DNA from: Candidatus Poribacteria bacterium
GTDB taxonomy: Bacteria; Poribacteria; WGA-4E; WGA-3G
Assembly (NCBI GenBank): GCA_022823085.1
Contig: JAJDXV010000010.1
Span: 1-59,245 of the forward strand
Reading direction: 5' to 3'
Length of the DNA: 59,245 bases
In this document: positions 25,180 through 34,218 of the stretch, piece after piece
How the letters are laid out: every line of letters begins with the position of its first letter
How positions within the stretch are numbered: position 1 is the first letter of the stretch
Made by a program: the position numbers and the translations under genes
Notes under the pieces: model-generated
What the model was told of the DNA's origin: nothing
What the model saw: only the letters and a program-made list of their open reading frames with translations
The model's database searches: none

Positions 25180-25418
25180 GCGACAGTGTGAAGTACATTA
25201 AGATCGTTGAGTGGTCAGACGAAGACCAATATTTTATTGGATATTGTCCCGGAATTATCGGTCCATGTTGCCATGGAACTGATGAGATTGAAGTGTATCG
25301 GCAGTTATGTGAGATCGTTGACGAGTGGATAGAAATTTTTCACCGAGACAATGAGGCACTACCTCCGCCAACTATCGGTAAAAACATTGAGGAATTTTTG
25401 AACGGTATGGATAGATAA
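25176..25418 (+). CDS. hicB: HicB-family antitoxin (HicB1)
   Basis: The 80-residue protein has the partial RNase H-like fold of HicB: 'KYIKIVEWSDEDQYFIGYCPGI' and a helix with 'VYRQLCEIVDEWIEIF', ending near 'PPPTIGKNIEEFLN'. It lacks the C-terminal helix-turn-helix or ribbon-helix-helix DNA-binding part of longer HicB proteins, so autorepression would need another factor. It is coupled to hicA1 upstream and lies 17 bases before a second HicB gene. Confidence 0.8.
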   Translation: MSDSVKYIKIVEWSDEDQYFIGYCPGIIGPCCHGTDEIEVYRQLCEIVDEWIEIFHRDNEALPPPTIGKNIEEFLNGMDR

Positions 25419-25435
25419 TAACCAAGGAGAAACAG

Positions 25436-25741
25436 ATGAAAACATACTCATTTCAAGTTGTCTTAGAAAAGGACAAGTGGCCCGATGAACCAGATGAGAA
25501 CGCCGTCTGGCGCGCTTACGTTCCCGCATTAGAGCATAAAGGTGCTTCAAGTTGGGGATATACAGAAAAAGAGGCTCTAAAGAATTTACAAGACGCTGTG
25601 GATATCCTCTTTGAATATCTATCAGAGCAGGGAGAAGAAATTGACCTTGAGTCGTTATTAGCAGATGAAGAAAAAAAACTTTCTGAAACCGGCTCACAAA
25701 TTCAAGTCAGCGACATTCCCTTAATTGCTGTAACTGTTTAA
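25436..25741 (+). CDS. HicB-family antitoxin (HicB2)
   Basis: The 101-residue protein reads 'YSFQVVLEKDKW...WRAYVPALEHKGASSWGYTEKEALKNLQDAVDILFEYL', the HicB fold with a long first loop and an acidic tail (IDLESLLADEEKKL) that should cover the toxin. It precedes its presumed toxin by one base, the reverse of the HicA1-HicB1 order. AAGGAGA lies upstream of its ATG. Confidence 0.75.
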   Translation: MKTYSFQVVLEKDKWPDEPDENAVWRAYVPALEHKGASSWGYTEKEALKNLQDAVDILFEYLSEQGEEIDLESLLADEEKKLSETGSQIQVSDIPLIAVTV

Positions 25742-25742
25742 T

Positions 25743-25991
25743 ATGCCTATTAACTATAGTCGTTTACGTTCACTGACTGCGCGAAGGTTAATACGCGCAT
25801 TGCAAAAAGACGGGTTTTATGAACTCAGGAGAAACGGAGCAACTCGCTTTTTTGCACATCCAGATGGACGGACAACAGCCATCCATCTTCACAAAATGGG
25901 ACAAACCTTTGCTCCTGGAACCCTCAAAACTATCATTGAACGACAAGCAAAGTGGACAGAGGCAGACCTTGAGCGTCTTGGATTGCTTTAG
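25743..25991 (+). CDS. HicA-family toxin variant lacking the G-S-H histidine (HicA2)
   Basis: The 82-residue protein has the HicA frame 'SLTARRLIRALQKDGFYELRRNGATRFFAHPDGRTTAIHLH'. The normal G-S-H is replaced by G-A-T, so the usual catalytic His is missing. A His in 'FAHPDG' and two in 'IHLHK' remain. The C-terminal extension 'TIIERQAKWTEADLERLGLL' is longer than in HicA1. It may be a variant subfamily with another catalytic arrangement or an inactive toxin. Its start overlaps the region of the hicB2 stop, so the two are co-translated. Confidence 0.7.
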   Translation: MPINYSRLRSLTARRLIRALQKDGFYELRRNGATRFFAHPDGRTTAIHLHKMGQTFAPGTLKTIIERQAKWTEADLERLGLL

Positions 25992-26038
25992 TTTGTTCTA
26001 CACTCAGTTAAACAATAAATGCTCATAGGAAGTAAACA

Positions 26039-27238
26039 TTGGCTACAACACTAACACTCCTACCCACAATAATTACAGGAGCAGGGGCATCCGAGAACGT
26101 CGGTGAACAGGCGAAACAACTCGGCGCAACAAACGCACTCATCGTGACCGACCCGGGTATCGCTAAGATCGGATACGCCGACCAAATTGCCCAAAATTTG
26201 CAGGATGCGGGGGTAGCGTCCTCATGTTTCTCTGATGTTACACCCGATCCGACTTTACAGAACGTACGAGACGGGTTAAAACAATACACTGACGAAGCCT
26301 GCGATGTTATTGTCAGCATCGGTGGCGGCAGCGCGATCGACTGTGGCAAAGGCATCGCCATGATACTGACAAACGGTGACCCTTCTGTCGTAGCTTGCAA
26401 GCCAGAACTTGCTATGGGAAAGTTCGCCGATTATATGGGTGTCGATAAAATCCCGAATCCGGGTGCACCGTTGATTGCTATACCGACGACAGGCGGCACC
26501 GGCAGCGAAGTCTCTAAGGTTACCGTTATTACAGATACCGAGCGGAACGTCAAGATGATGCTCAGTAGTGCTTGTCTATTGGCACACGTCGCGCTCGTGG
26601 ATCCCTTGTTGTCCCTGACAACGCCACCGCACCTCACAGCGGCGGTCGGTGTTGACGCGTTGACGCACGCAATAGAGGCGTACATCTCCAAACGCGCGCA
26701 ACCCATCACGGATGCACTTGCATTGAAGGCGGTTAAGATGATTTCCGGGTCGCTACGGCAGGCGTGGGCGGATGGCGAAAACATTCCTGCACGCACGGAT
26801 ATGATGATCGGTGCGTCTATCGCAGGGATGGCGTTCAGTAATTCCTCTGTCGCTCTGGTTCACGGGATGTCGCGTCCGATTGGGGCGTACTTCCATGTTC
26901 ATCACGGGTTGTCCAACTCGGTGCTGCTCCGCGATGTGATGGCATTTAGTGTCGTCGGTGCACCGGCGCGTTTCGCCGACATCGCACGTGCCATGGGTGA
27001 ACCGATTGACGGATTGTCGCCTATGCATCAGGCAGACGCAGCCGTTACTGCCGTCGAACGACTCGTCACCGACATTCAGATGCCGAGACTCGGTGAAATT
27101 GATAAAATTGACAAAGAGAAATTCGAGGACGTAATTGAACAGATGGCAGCCGATGCCATTGCAAGCGGCAGTCCGGCTAATAATCCACGGCAGGCAACTG
27201 CTGAAGAGATAGTTGCGTTGTACCGTCAGTGTTTTTGA
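26039..27238 (+). CDS. Iron-containing alcohol dehydrogenase
   Basis: The 399-residue protein is a group III ADH. It has 'TIITGAGASENVGEQAKQLGATNALIVTD', the nucleotide motif 'VIVSIGGGSAIDCGKGIA', 'LIAIPTTGGTGSEVSKV', and metal ligands in 'DALTHAIEAY' and 'VHGMSRPIGAYFHVHHG'. It oxidises or reduces primary alcohols or lactaldehyde-like substrates with NAD(P). The start is a TTG with AGGAAG 6 bases upstream; no better start is near. It stands alone after the HicA cluster. Confidence 0.9.
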   Translation: MATTLTLLPTIITGAGASENVGEQAKQLGATNALIVTDPGIAKIGYADQIAQNLQDAGVASSCFSDVTPDPTLQNVRDGLKQYTDEACDVIVSIGGGSAIDCGKGIAMILTNGDPSVVACKPELAMGKFADYMGVDKIPNPGAPLIAIPTTGGTGSEVSKVTVITDTERNVKMMLSSACLLAHVALVDPLLSLTTPPHLTAAVGVDALTHAIEAYISKRAQPITDALALKAVKMISGSLRQAWADGENIPARTDMMIGASIAGMAFSNSSVALVHGMSRPIGAYFHVHHGLSNSVLLRDVMAFSVVGAPARFADIARAMGEPIDGLSPMHQADAAVTAVERLVTDIQMPRLGEIDKIDKEKFEDVIEQMAADAIASGSPANNPRQATAEEIVALYRQCF

Positions 27239-27284
27239 AAAGTAATAGGGATGCTCCGTCGTGCCATTCACACTTAAAGGTATC

Positions 27285-27899
27285 ATGCCTCAATCATCTT
27301 GCATCGTAATTCTAAGAAAATTAATCTTACCTTTTCTGTTGTGCGTGTCCCTTGCTGGGTGTGAGACTTCTGATGTGCTGCTCCCTGAAAGCAAGGCACC
27401 GATCTATTATGGAACGATTGATAGCATTGATGATGTCTATGATGGCGACACAATCCGAGATGTAGCTGTTTTGATTTATCCGTTTTACTCACCAACACCC
27501 GGAATGAGTGAAGCGGAATTAACCCTCTGGCCCGGTATTGAACGTCGCATTGATGGCATTTATAGTATCACGAATATTAGAATAGCGGGAATAGATACAC
27601 CTGAAAAGCGTCCGATCCGCGGTGACCGAAGCGAAGCCTCAATTCAACGCGAAAAAGAACGTGCTGAAGCGGCGACGGACTTTCTTAAACAACTCCTCCT
27701 TGACAACAGCAAGGATGACGGCACCCTCGGATTTGTGATTCAGAATCCAGAGTTGGATAAATATGCAGGTCGCATCATCGCGGATGTGATATGTTTCAAA
27801 GAGGGTGTATCTACTGATGTCGCTGAGGCGTTGATAGAAGCAGGACACGCCGTTGTCTATGACGGTGGCACAAAAACGCACGATTGGGGTGCGGAATAG
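27285..27899 (+). CDS. Thermonuclease-like (SNase) lipoprotein
   Basis: The 204-residue protein has a lipoprotein signal with lipobox 'LAGC' (Cys about 27). The SNase-type strands 'IDSIDDVYDGDTIRDVAV' and 'ITNIRIAGIDTPEKRP' carry the calcium Asp (D-G-D-T) and the catalytic Arg of R-I-A-G-I-D-T-P-E. The segment 'LDKYAGRIIADVI' corresponds to the second catalytic Arg. An insertion after the first strand (PFYSPTPGMSEAELTLWPG) is unusual. It is likely a surface nuclease. A GTG eight codons upstream is an alternative start. The frame ends 17 bases before the next gene. Confidence 0.75.
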   Translation: MPQSSCIVILRKLILPFLLCVSLAGCETSDVLLPESKAPIYYGTIDSIDDVYDGDTIRDVAVLIYPFYSPTPGMSEAELTLWPGIERRIDGIYSITNIRIAGIDTPEKRPIRGDRSEASIQREKERAEAATDFLKQLLLDNSKDDGTLGFVIQNPELDKYAGRIIADVICFKEGVSTDVAEALIEAGHAVVYDGGTKTHDWGAE

Positions 27900-27916
27900 A
27901 CAGAAAGGAATGGCTT

Positions 27917-28876
27917 GTGAATAGACTCAAAATTGTTGTCCCCGGTGATTTACCACCGCAAATCCAAGGCTCACCGCATCTCGAACGCCTGAAACCCTAC
28001 GGCGATGTTGTGCTATATACTGACCGACCCGAAACGCCGGAAGAGAAGATCCGACGTGCTGAAGATGCGGACATCCTCATCAACTCACGCGGGATCGTCA
28101 AATGGCCCGCGGAAATCCTATCCCAACTTCCCAAACTCAAATTAATTTCGCTCTGTTCCATCGGCACCGATATGATTGCGCTTGACGAAGCGAAAAAACG
28201 GGGTATTACCGTCTGTAACCAACCGGGACGCACCGCGCCAGTCGTCGCAGAACACGGGTTCGGACTGATGTTCGCACTCGCGAAACGGGCGGCATTCCTG
28301 ACGGCTTCCATGAAAGCGGGAGGCTGGCCCCGGATGGACAACATTTACCTTCAAGGTAAAACTTTAGGCGTCATCGGTACTGGACATATCGGCGCAGAGA
28401 TGGCACGTCTCGGACGCGCCATCGGGATGGACGTTATCGCATGGACGTATAACCCTTCACCGGCACGTGCCGAAACGTTAGGGGTTCGGTTCGTTGAATT
28501 GGATGAACTGCTCCAGACTGCCGATGTTGTGAGTCTGCACGTCAAGTTAACGGAAGATAGTCACCACCTTATCGGTGAACGGGAATTCGGGTTAATGAAA
28601 CCGGACGCGCTCCTCATCAACGTCGCGCGTGGCGGTGTACTTGACACCGATGCACTGATCCGCGCACTAAACAGCGGACACCTCGGTGGTGCTGCAATTG
28701 ATGTCTATGACCAAGAACCGCTCCCGGCGAACCACCCACTTTTGGCGTGTGAGCAGGTGATTCTGACACCGCACTGTGCAGATATGACCCCCGAAGGCGT
28801 TGAACTGCTCAACGAAGGCGCGGTAGACAATATCATCGCTTTCTTGGAAGGTAACCCGCAAAATGTTGTTGTTTGA
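27917..28876 (+). CDS. D-isomer-specific 2-hydroxyacid dehydrogenase
   Basis: The 319-residue protein starts at a GTG with AAAGGA 7 bases upstream. It has the nucleotide motif 'LGVIGTGHIGAEMARLGRAIGMDV', the catalytic Arg in 'INVARGGVLDTDAL', the Glu in 'DVYDQEPLP' and the His in 'LTPHCADMTPEG'. The substrate may be glycerate, glyoxylate/hydroxypyruvate or phosphoglycerate; no ACT domain is present, so it is not a full-length SerA. It overlaps the upstream reading of the hydantoinase gene by only a few bases and is likely co-transcribed with it. Confidence 0.9.
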   Translation: MNRLKIVVPGDLPPQIQGSPHLERLKPYGDVVLYTDRPETPEEKIRRAEDADILINSRGIVKWPAEILSQLPKLKLISLCSIGTDMIALDEAKKRGITVCNQPGRTAPVVAEHGFGLMFALAKRAAFLTASMKAGGWPRMDNIYLQGKTLGVIGTGHIGAEMARLGRAIGMDVIAWTYNPSPARAETLGVRFVELDELLQTADVVSLHVKLTEDSHHLIGEREFGLMKPDALLINVARGGVLDTDALIRALNSGHLGGAAIDVYDQEPLPANHPLLACEQVILTPHCADMTPEGVELLNEGAVDNIIAFLEGNPQNVVV

Positions 28877-28890
28877 GGTTTTTATTTACG

Positions 28891-31104
28891 ATGGGAGATA
28901 ACCGAGTAGGAGCTGCTATAGGTAAAAATATAGGCGTTGATACCGGTGGTACTTTCACGGACATCGTGATGCGTATTGACGGCGACATAGTTACGCACAA
29001 AGTCCTCTCCACACCACAAAATCCTGCACTCGCTGTGATACAGGGTATCCGTGAAATATTGGATATACACAATACCGATGCTGAACATCTCGAAATTGTC
29101 CACGGTTCGACGGTCGCAACCAACGCGCTCCTCGAACGTCGGGGCGCGCGCATCGCTCTCGTTACAACGAAAGGTTTTGAGGACGTTTTAGAGATCGGCA
29201 GACAGACGCGCCCATCGCTCTACGATTTTTTCGTTGAACGTCCGGCACCGCTTGTCCCTGCTGAGAGACGGTTCGGTATATCGGAGCGGACACTACACAC
29301 AGGCGACATCCAAACCGAGATTGAACCCACCGATTTGAAGGCACTTGCATCCGAACTCGCGACACTGGAATTGGATGCCATCGCAATCTGTTTCCTGTTT
29401 GCCTACGTCAACCCACAAAACGAGCGGATTGTTGCCTCGCACCTCGCGAAACTTGGGATACCGATTTCATGTTCACACGAGGTACTCCCCGAATACCGTG
29501 AATATGCGCGTTTCAGTACCACCGTCGCGAACGCGTACATCTGTCCGACCTTAGAACGACATCTCTCCACACTGACAGATTCCGATTTGTTGCGCAGTTT
29601 TAACGAGACCGTAGCACGTAATGAAATGGAGAGCGGATACAAGGAAGTGAACGTTGAATCTGAAACCGACTTGACAAACCGCAAGGAAAAATTAAAAAAT
29701 CCGCAAGGAAAAGTTAAAAAATTGTTTCGCCTCATGCTCTCGAATGGCGGCTGCGTTTCTGTGAAAAACTTTGAAGCTGCTGGTATCCGGACGGTTCTTT
29801 CGGGGCCCGCAGGCGGCGTTCTCGGCGCGTATCAGATTGCGAAAGCTGCCGGCTACAACCAGATTATCACCTTTGATATGGGTGGCACTTCGACGGATGT
29901 GAGCCTCTGTAATAACGGCATCTCGCTCACGACGGAGAGCACGATTAGCGGACTTCCGATCAAGGTGCCGTTGATTGACATCCATACCGTCGGTGCGGGT
30001 GGCGGCTCTATCGCAACTCTGGACGCGGGGGGCGCGCTACGTGTCGGACCGGAGAGCGCTGGCGCGGACCCCGGGCCAATCTGCTACGCAAACAGCGGAG
30101 AAAACATCACAGTAACCGACGCGAACCTCTTTTTGGGACGTATCGCTGCGACCCAGTTTTTAGGCGGGGCGATGTCGCTTGATACCGATAAAGCCGGCAC
30201 TTATATCGAAAAATTTGCGGCTCGGCTCGGTATCCCCGCACTGCAAGCTGCTGACGGTATCCTCAAAGTCGCCAACGCAGCTATGGAACGTGCGATCAAG
30301 GTCATCTCCGTTGAACGTGGATTTGATACACGCGATTTCACGCTCGTCTCTTTCGGGGGTGCTGGCGGTTTGCACGCCGCGTTTATGGCAGAAAACCTCG
30401 GCATCGGAACGGTACTCATCCCACCAAACGGCGGTTTACTCTCTGCTTATGGGATGCTGTTTGCGGATGTCGTCAAAGACTACTCACAGACGGTGTTGCT
30501 GCGGTTTTCAACGGACAGCGAAACGCTTGTTTCAGAATTGAACGCCGGGTTTAACGAACTCTTAACCCGTGCCGAAAATGAGATGAAAGCGGAAGACTTT
30601 CTCCCGAATCAACTGAAGATCGACCGTTCACTTGACATGCGATATGAAGGGCAGTCTTATGAACTCAATATCCCTTATTCTGACGAGCGGCGTGCGCAAT
30701 CAAACAGTAGAGATTGGGTGCCCGAGCCCCTACTGCTTGAGCGTTTCCACACTGCGCACGCGCAGCGGTTCGGTTATGCGCGTACCGACGCGCCGGTTGA
30801 AATCGTGAACCTCCGTCTGACAGCCACCGGCGAAACCGACAAACCGCCCATTGAATTCTCACCACTTTCGGGTGCTGATGCGTCTGATGCGTTTACCGGT
30901 CAAGGTCCTGTTATATTTGAGGGTGAGGCACTCCGCACCGATTTCTATCGCCGCGAGGCGTTGCGTCCGGGTAATCGAATCGCGGGCCCCGCAATTGTAA
31001 CGGAATTCAGCGCGACGACTGTAATACCCCCAAATTTTTCCGCTGTTGTTGATGCCTACCAGAATCTTGTTTTGACCAGAAAATTGAATGTCTCTGAACA
31101 GTAG
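28891..31104 (+). CDS. Hydantoinase A/5-oxoprolinase-type ATPase with repeat-derived insertion
   Basis: The 737-residue protein is of the HyuA type. 'IGVDTGGTFTDIVMRIDG' is the first phosphate loop; 'VATNALLERRGARIALVTTKGFED' and 'DMGGTSTDVSLC' mark the second ASKHA half, with 'ISVERGFDTRDFTLVSFGGAGGLHA' beyond. It would hydrolyse hydantoins, N-carbamoyl or oxoproline-like rings with ATP, usually with a HyuB partner, which is not adjacent. Between the first block and 'FRLMLSNGG' there are about 45 extra residues. Part of these (NRKEKLKNPQGKVKK) is encoded by two copies of a dispersed repeat. The insertion keeps frame. A TTG at 28873 is a possible earlier start. Confidence 0.85.
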   Translation: MGDNRVGAAIGKNIGVDTGGTFTDIVMRIDGDIVTHKVLSTPQNPALAVIQGIREILDIHNTDAEHLEIVHGSTVATNALLERRGARIALVTTKGFEDVLEIGRQTRPSLYDFFVERPAPLVPAERRFGISERTLHTGDIQTEIEPTDLKALASELATLELDAIAICFLFAYVNPQNERIVASHLAKLGIPISCSHEVLPEYREYARFSTTVANAYICPTLERHLSTLTDSDLLRSFNETVARNEMESGYKEVNVESETDLTNRKEKLKNPQGKVKKLFRLMLSNGGCVSVKNFEAAGIRTVLSGPAGGVLGAYQIAKAAGYNQIITFDMGGTSTDVSLCNNGISLTTESTISGLPIKVPLIDIHTVGAGGGSIATLDAGGALRVGPESAGADPGPICYANSGENITVTDANLFLGRIAATQFLGGAMSLDTDKAGTYIEKFAARLGIPALQAADGILKVANAAMERAIKVISVERGFDTRDFTLVSFGGAGGLHAAFMAENLGIGTVLIPPNGGLLSAYGMLFADVVKDYSQTVLLRFSTDSETLVSELNAGFNELLTRAENEMKAEDFLPNQLKIDRSLDMRYEGQSYELNIPYSDERRAQSNSRDWVPEPLLLERFHTAHAQRFGYARTDAPVEIVNLRLTATGETDKPPIEFSPLSGADASDAFTGQGPVIFEGEALRTDFYRREALRPGNRIAGPAIVTEFSATTVIPPNFSAVVDAYQNLVLTRKLNVSEQ
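29676..29723 (+). repeat. Two tandem ribosome-binding-type repeats inside the hydantoinase gene
   Basis: AACCGCAAGGAAAAATTAAA (first copy) and CCGCAAGGAAAAGTTAAAAA (second copy) follow each other directly and are translated in frame. Elsewhere the same word sits just before start codons. Confidence 0.75.
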
Positions 31105-31138
31105 CTTGGATTCACTGAGCCACATCCGGCATCGGTTT

Positions 31139-31879
31139 TCAAGATATGGTATCTGCTGAATTGAATTTGACGATTTCCTCCCAAAGCATGTTACCTTCTG
31201 CATCACAATATTTCCCGATAAATTCAGCAGTAAACTTGTTGACGACTTTAGCGTACTCTCGCATAAACTGTTCATTCTTTTCTTTCGCTTGATGTCCTAA
31301 AGGTTCAATGATGTCAGTATATAGATTGGCATCACCTGAAATGAACTCCCAAAATTTTTGTCCGCACAACTTCAAGTAATCACCTTTATCCGGTTTTTGA
31401 TCTTTTCCGTAGCAGCATCCATTGATCGCAACAACATTCGTCAACGATCTATTGGTGCCGAGGATTCGTTTAGCTTTCTTGAAGTTATCCCGCAACTTTG
31501 CGACTTGGCTGCTATTTCCCCAATTGGGGCCAGATTTGATTGATACAATGTATCTTATACTATCTTTTTCAAACTCCAAATCAATTCCCTCTGCTGCAGA
31601 TTTCTGACCACCATAGACCTGTGAACAGATAAAAATGGCAAGTTCCTCCAGAAATCCACCAAAAATTGTCTCTTCTTGCGAAGATAGATGAGCATTGAGG
31701 ATAAATGTCACGAAATCTTGTGCGGTGTTAATATCTTTTGCCTTGAATAGATAAGGATTTTTTCGCTTGACAATATTCAGCAGTTTCAATTTTTGGAGGC
31801 TATCCAACCTCTTCTGATGAAAGACTTGAATGTTCGCTGCAACATAGTCAGTGATCTCCTGTTGTGTAATGGACTGCAT
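31139..31879 (-). CDS. PmeII-like type II restriction endonuclease
   Basis: The 246-residue protein matches my recollection of the PmeII endonuclease family along its length: 'ANIQVFHQKRLDSLQKLKL', 'KRKNPYLFKAKDINTAQDFV', 'AHLSSQEETIFGGFLEELAIFI', 'AAEGIDLEF...YIVSIKSGPNWGNSSQ' and 'FWEFISGDANLYTDIIEPLG'. The D...S-I-K pair after 'EGIDLEF' fits a PD-(D/E)xK nuclease centre. The ATG has GAGG 7 bases upstream and lies 32 bases inside the methyltransferase gene, so the two are translated together. The pair is A/T-richer than its neighbours by eye, suggesting acquisition. Confidence 0.8.
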   Translation of the reverse strand: MQSITQQEITDYVAANIQVFHQKRLDSLQKLKLLNIVKRKNPYLFKAKDINTAQDFVTFILNAHLSSQEETIFGGFLEELAIFICSQVYGGQKSAAEGIDLEFEKDSIRYIVSIKSGPNWGNSSQVAKLRDNFKKAKRILGTNRSLTNVVAINGCCYGKDQKPDKGDYLKLCGQKFWEFISGDANLYTDIIEPLGHQAKEKNEQFMREYAKVVNKFTAEFIGKYCDAEGNMLWEEIVKFNSADTIS

Positions 31880-32717
31880 TTTGATCCTCTTCAAATAACT
31901 GATACTGTGTCAACTTTATATTTTCTCGTGCGAGTTGATAATACTCTGGCAAAATTTCAATACCGACGGAATTTCTCAACAACTTTTGGGCAACTTGACA
32001 CGTCGTACCAGAACCAGCAAACGGATCAAGCACCCAATCATTTTCTTTCGTAAACAACCTTATAAACCATTCAGGCAGCGACTTAGGAAAGACGGCACTG
32101 TGTTTGCGATTTCCTGTTTCCGTTGCTAAGTGCAAAACGTTCGTTGGGTATGCCATCTGTCGGTCCACCCAATTAGAGACGTTCTTCCCAAATCCGCTTC
32201 CGACTTTTGAGGTATCCCGACTCTGGTCTGTCTTGCTGAGTTTCTTCAACCTTTTCTCTGCCCAATCGCCCATCGGGACCATCACTGCCTCTTGATACAT
32301 ATTGAACTTTCTACTTTTATTAAACTGCAAACATCTCTCCCAAGCATCTCTGAATCGGTTTGGCCATTTGCCGGGATAGCAGTTCTTCTTGTGCCAGACA
32401 AACTCTTCTGTCCATAACCATCCTTGCTTTTTCATCGCAAGTATCAATTCGATAACATAAGTATGCCGTTCTCCGTCAACAGCTTGCTCTTTGATATTTA
32501 GAATGAAGGTGCCAGATGGCTTGAGGACCCTTAAAAATTCTTCAGCACGAGGCGTAAACCAAGCGACATATTCATCCGGACTGATTCCGCCATACGTTTT
32601 GGATCGACGGTCCGCGTACGGTGGAGAAGTCATAATCAGGTCGAATGAATCGTCCGCAAAATCGGCGAGGACCTCCAAGCAGTCCCCAAGATAAAGGTCC
32701 GTTTTTATCTGTGTCAT
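31848..32717 (-). CDS. Beta-class DNA methyltransferase (N4-cytosine or N6-adenine) of the R-M pair
   Basis: The 289-residue protein has the catalytic motif 'DLIMTSPPYADRR' (T-S-P-P-Y, most often N4-cytosine), placed before the SAM motif 'DWVLDPFAGSGTTCQVA' near the C-terminus, the beta-class order. It protects the site cut by the downstream endonuclease. I chose the ATG at 32717 because the family begins 'KTDLYLGDCLEVL'. The frame stays open to 32954 and would add 79 residues with one hydrophobic helix, which is odd for a methylase and lacks a ribosome-binding site. Neither start has a good Shine-Dalgarno. Confidence 0.85.
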   Translation of the reverse strand: MTQIKTDLYLGDCLEVLADFADDSFDLIMTSPPYADRRSKTYGGISPDEYVAWFTPRAEEFLRVLKPSGTFILNIKEQAVDGERHTYVIELILAMKKQGWLWTEEFVWHKKNCYPGKWPNRFRDAWERCLQFNKSRKFNMYQEAVMVPMGDWAEKRLKKLSKTDQSRDTSKVGSGFGKNVSNWVDRQMAYPTNVLHLATETGNRKHSAVFPKSLPEWFIRLFTKENDWVLDPFAGSGTTCQVAQKLLRNSVGIEILPEYYQLARENIKLTQYQLFEEDQNAVHYTTGDH

Positions 32718-32976
32718 CCAATAATCTGCCTTTGTCCGAAAGTGTTTTACAGCATAATACCACGCTTGTAAAGGGAAGTCAAGCGGAAAAACTTTACACA
32801 CCCATTCGCAAATTCCTTGACACAGCGTATCCGGTTTGATATACTTTCGATTGGCAGAAATCGTCAAGAAGCAGCCCGCTGCTACAAGAATTAAAACCAA
32901 TATCGCGTTGTCTAAAGATTCGATGAAATGGAGGATGGCTTCAAGAACGCACATCTATTAGCAATCGCACCCTATT

Positions 32977-32999
32977 TAACCGCAAGGAAAATTTAAAAA
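32977..32999 (+). repeat. Ribosome-binding repeat before the mannonate dehydratase relative
   Basis: TAACCGCAAGGAAAATTTAA and five further A bases end at the ATG at 33000, supplying AAGGAA. Confidence 0.75.
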
Positions 33000-34193
33000 A
33001 TGAAGATCACAGATGTTAAAACGATTCTGACGGCACCTAACGGGATTCGGCTTGTCGTTGTTAAAGTCGAGACGAGTGAACCCGGTTTATACGGACTCGG
33101 CTGTGCCACATTTACACAACGTCCACTCGCTGTAGCGACGGCGGTCGATGAATATCTCAAACCCTTCCTCGTCGGAAAAGATCCGGCAAACATAGAGGAC
33201 ATCTTCCAAACCAGTTTTGTCAGTTCCTATTGGCGCAATGGACCCGTCCTGAACAATGCACTCAGCGGTGTGGACATCGCCTTGTGGGACATTATGGGCA
33301 AACGTGCCAATATGCCTGTCTACCAACTGCTCGGCGGTAAATGCCGTGAGGCTGCGACGCTTTACGCACACGCCGGCGGCGGAACTTTCGAGGAAGTGGA
33401 GCAGAGCATCCGCCGGTATATGGAGCAGGGGTACCGCTATGTCCGCGCACAAGTCGCGATCCCCGGATATTCGACTTACGGCGCGGGCCGTGGAAAGCGG
33501 AGTTCGCCTGCCTTTGAACCGACACCTTATGTCAATACCATCATCAAACTCTTCAATCACCTACGTACGCAGTTAGGCGACGAGGTGGAACTCCTGCACG
33601 ACGTGCATGAGCGGATACCGCCCATTCAAGCCATCAACCTCGCGAAAGGACTTGAACCGTATAACCTCTTCTTTCTTGAAGACCCGTTTGCACCAGAAGA
33701 TGTAGACTATTTCCAGTTGATGCGTCAGCAGACAAGTATCCCGATTGCGATGGGTGAGTTGTTCAACAATCCGAATGAATACGTCCATCTTATCAAGGAT
33801 CGGCTTATCGATTTTATTCGGGTGCATATCTCGCAGATCGGCGGTATCAGTCCGGCACGTAAACTCGCTGCGTTCTGTGAGTTCTTCGGTGTCCGCACGG
33901 CGTGGCACGGACCAGGAGATGTCTCACCTGTTGGACATGCTGCTAACGTTGCACTGGATCTGGCATGCTATAACTTCGGCATCCAAGAACAGCATGTCTT
34001 CGGGGACAATACGCAAGAGGTGTTCCCCGGCTGCCCTGAAATTCGGGACGGCTGTTTTTGGGCAAACGAGGCACCAGGACTCGGTATCGATGTCAACGAA
34101 GAACTCGCTGCCCGATTCCCGTTCCCTGAACATCCACTCAATGGCGGTTGGGCACCGGTACGCCGGATGGATGGCACAGTTATTCGTCCGTAA
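33000..34193 (+). CDS. Enolase-superfamily D-mannonate dehydratase-like (RspA/ManD) protein
   Basis: The 397-residue protein has the capping domain (ITDVKTILTAPNGIRLVVVKV), 'NALSGVDIALWDIMGKRANMPVYQLLGG', 'GYRYVRAQV' and the metal ligands 'LLHDVHER', 'FFLEDPF' and 'PIAMGELF'. It ends with 'AWHGPGDVSPVGHAANVALDL'. The R-A-Q and H-G-P-G-D segments are those of the ManD/RspA branch, which dehydrates D-mannonate or D-gluconate; some members are nearly inactive regulators. It fits uronic acid breakdown. Translation depends on the repeat directly upstream. An FG-GAP gene follows after 25 bases. Confidence 0.85.
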   Translation: MKITDVKTILTAPNGIRLVVVKVETSEPGLYGLGCATFTQRPLAVATAVDEYLKPFLVGKDPANIEDIFQTSFVSSYWRNGPVLNNALSGVDIALWDIMGKRANMPVYQLLGGKCREAATLYAHAGGGTFEEVEQSIRRYMEQGYRYVRAQVAIPGYSTYGAGRGKRSSPAFEPTPYVNTIIKLFNHLRTQLGDEVELLHDVHERIPPIQAINLAKGLEPYNLFFLEDPFAPEDVDYFQLMRQQTSIPIAMGELFNNPNEYVHLIKDRLIDFIRVHISQIGGISPARKLAAFCEFFGVRTAWHGPGDVSPVGHAANVALDLACYNFGIQEQHVFGDNTQEVFPGCPEIRDGCFWANEAPGLGIDVNEELAARFPFPEHPLNGGWAPVRRMDGTVIRP

Positions 34194-34218
34194 ATGGAAT
34201 AATGACACGGATGCGCGT

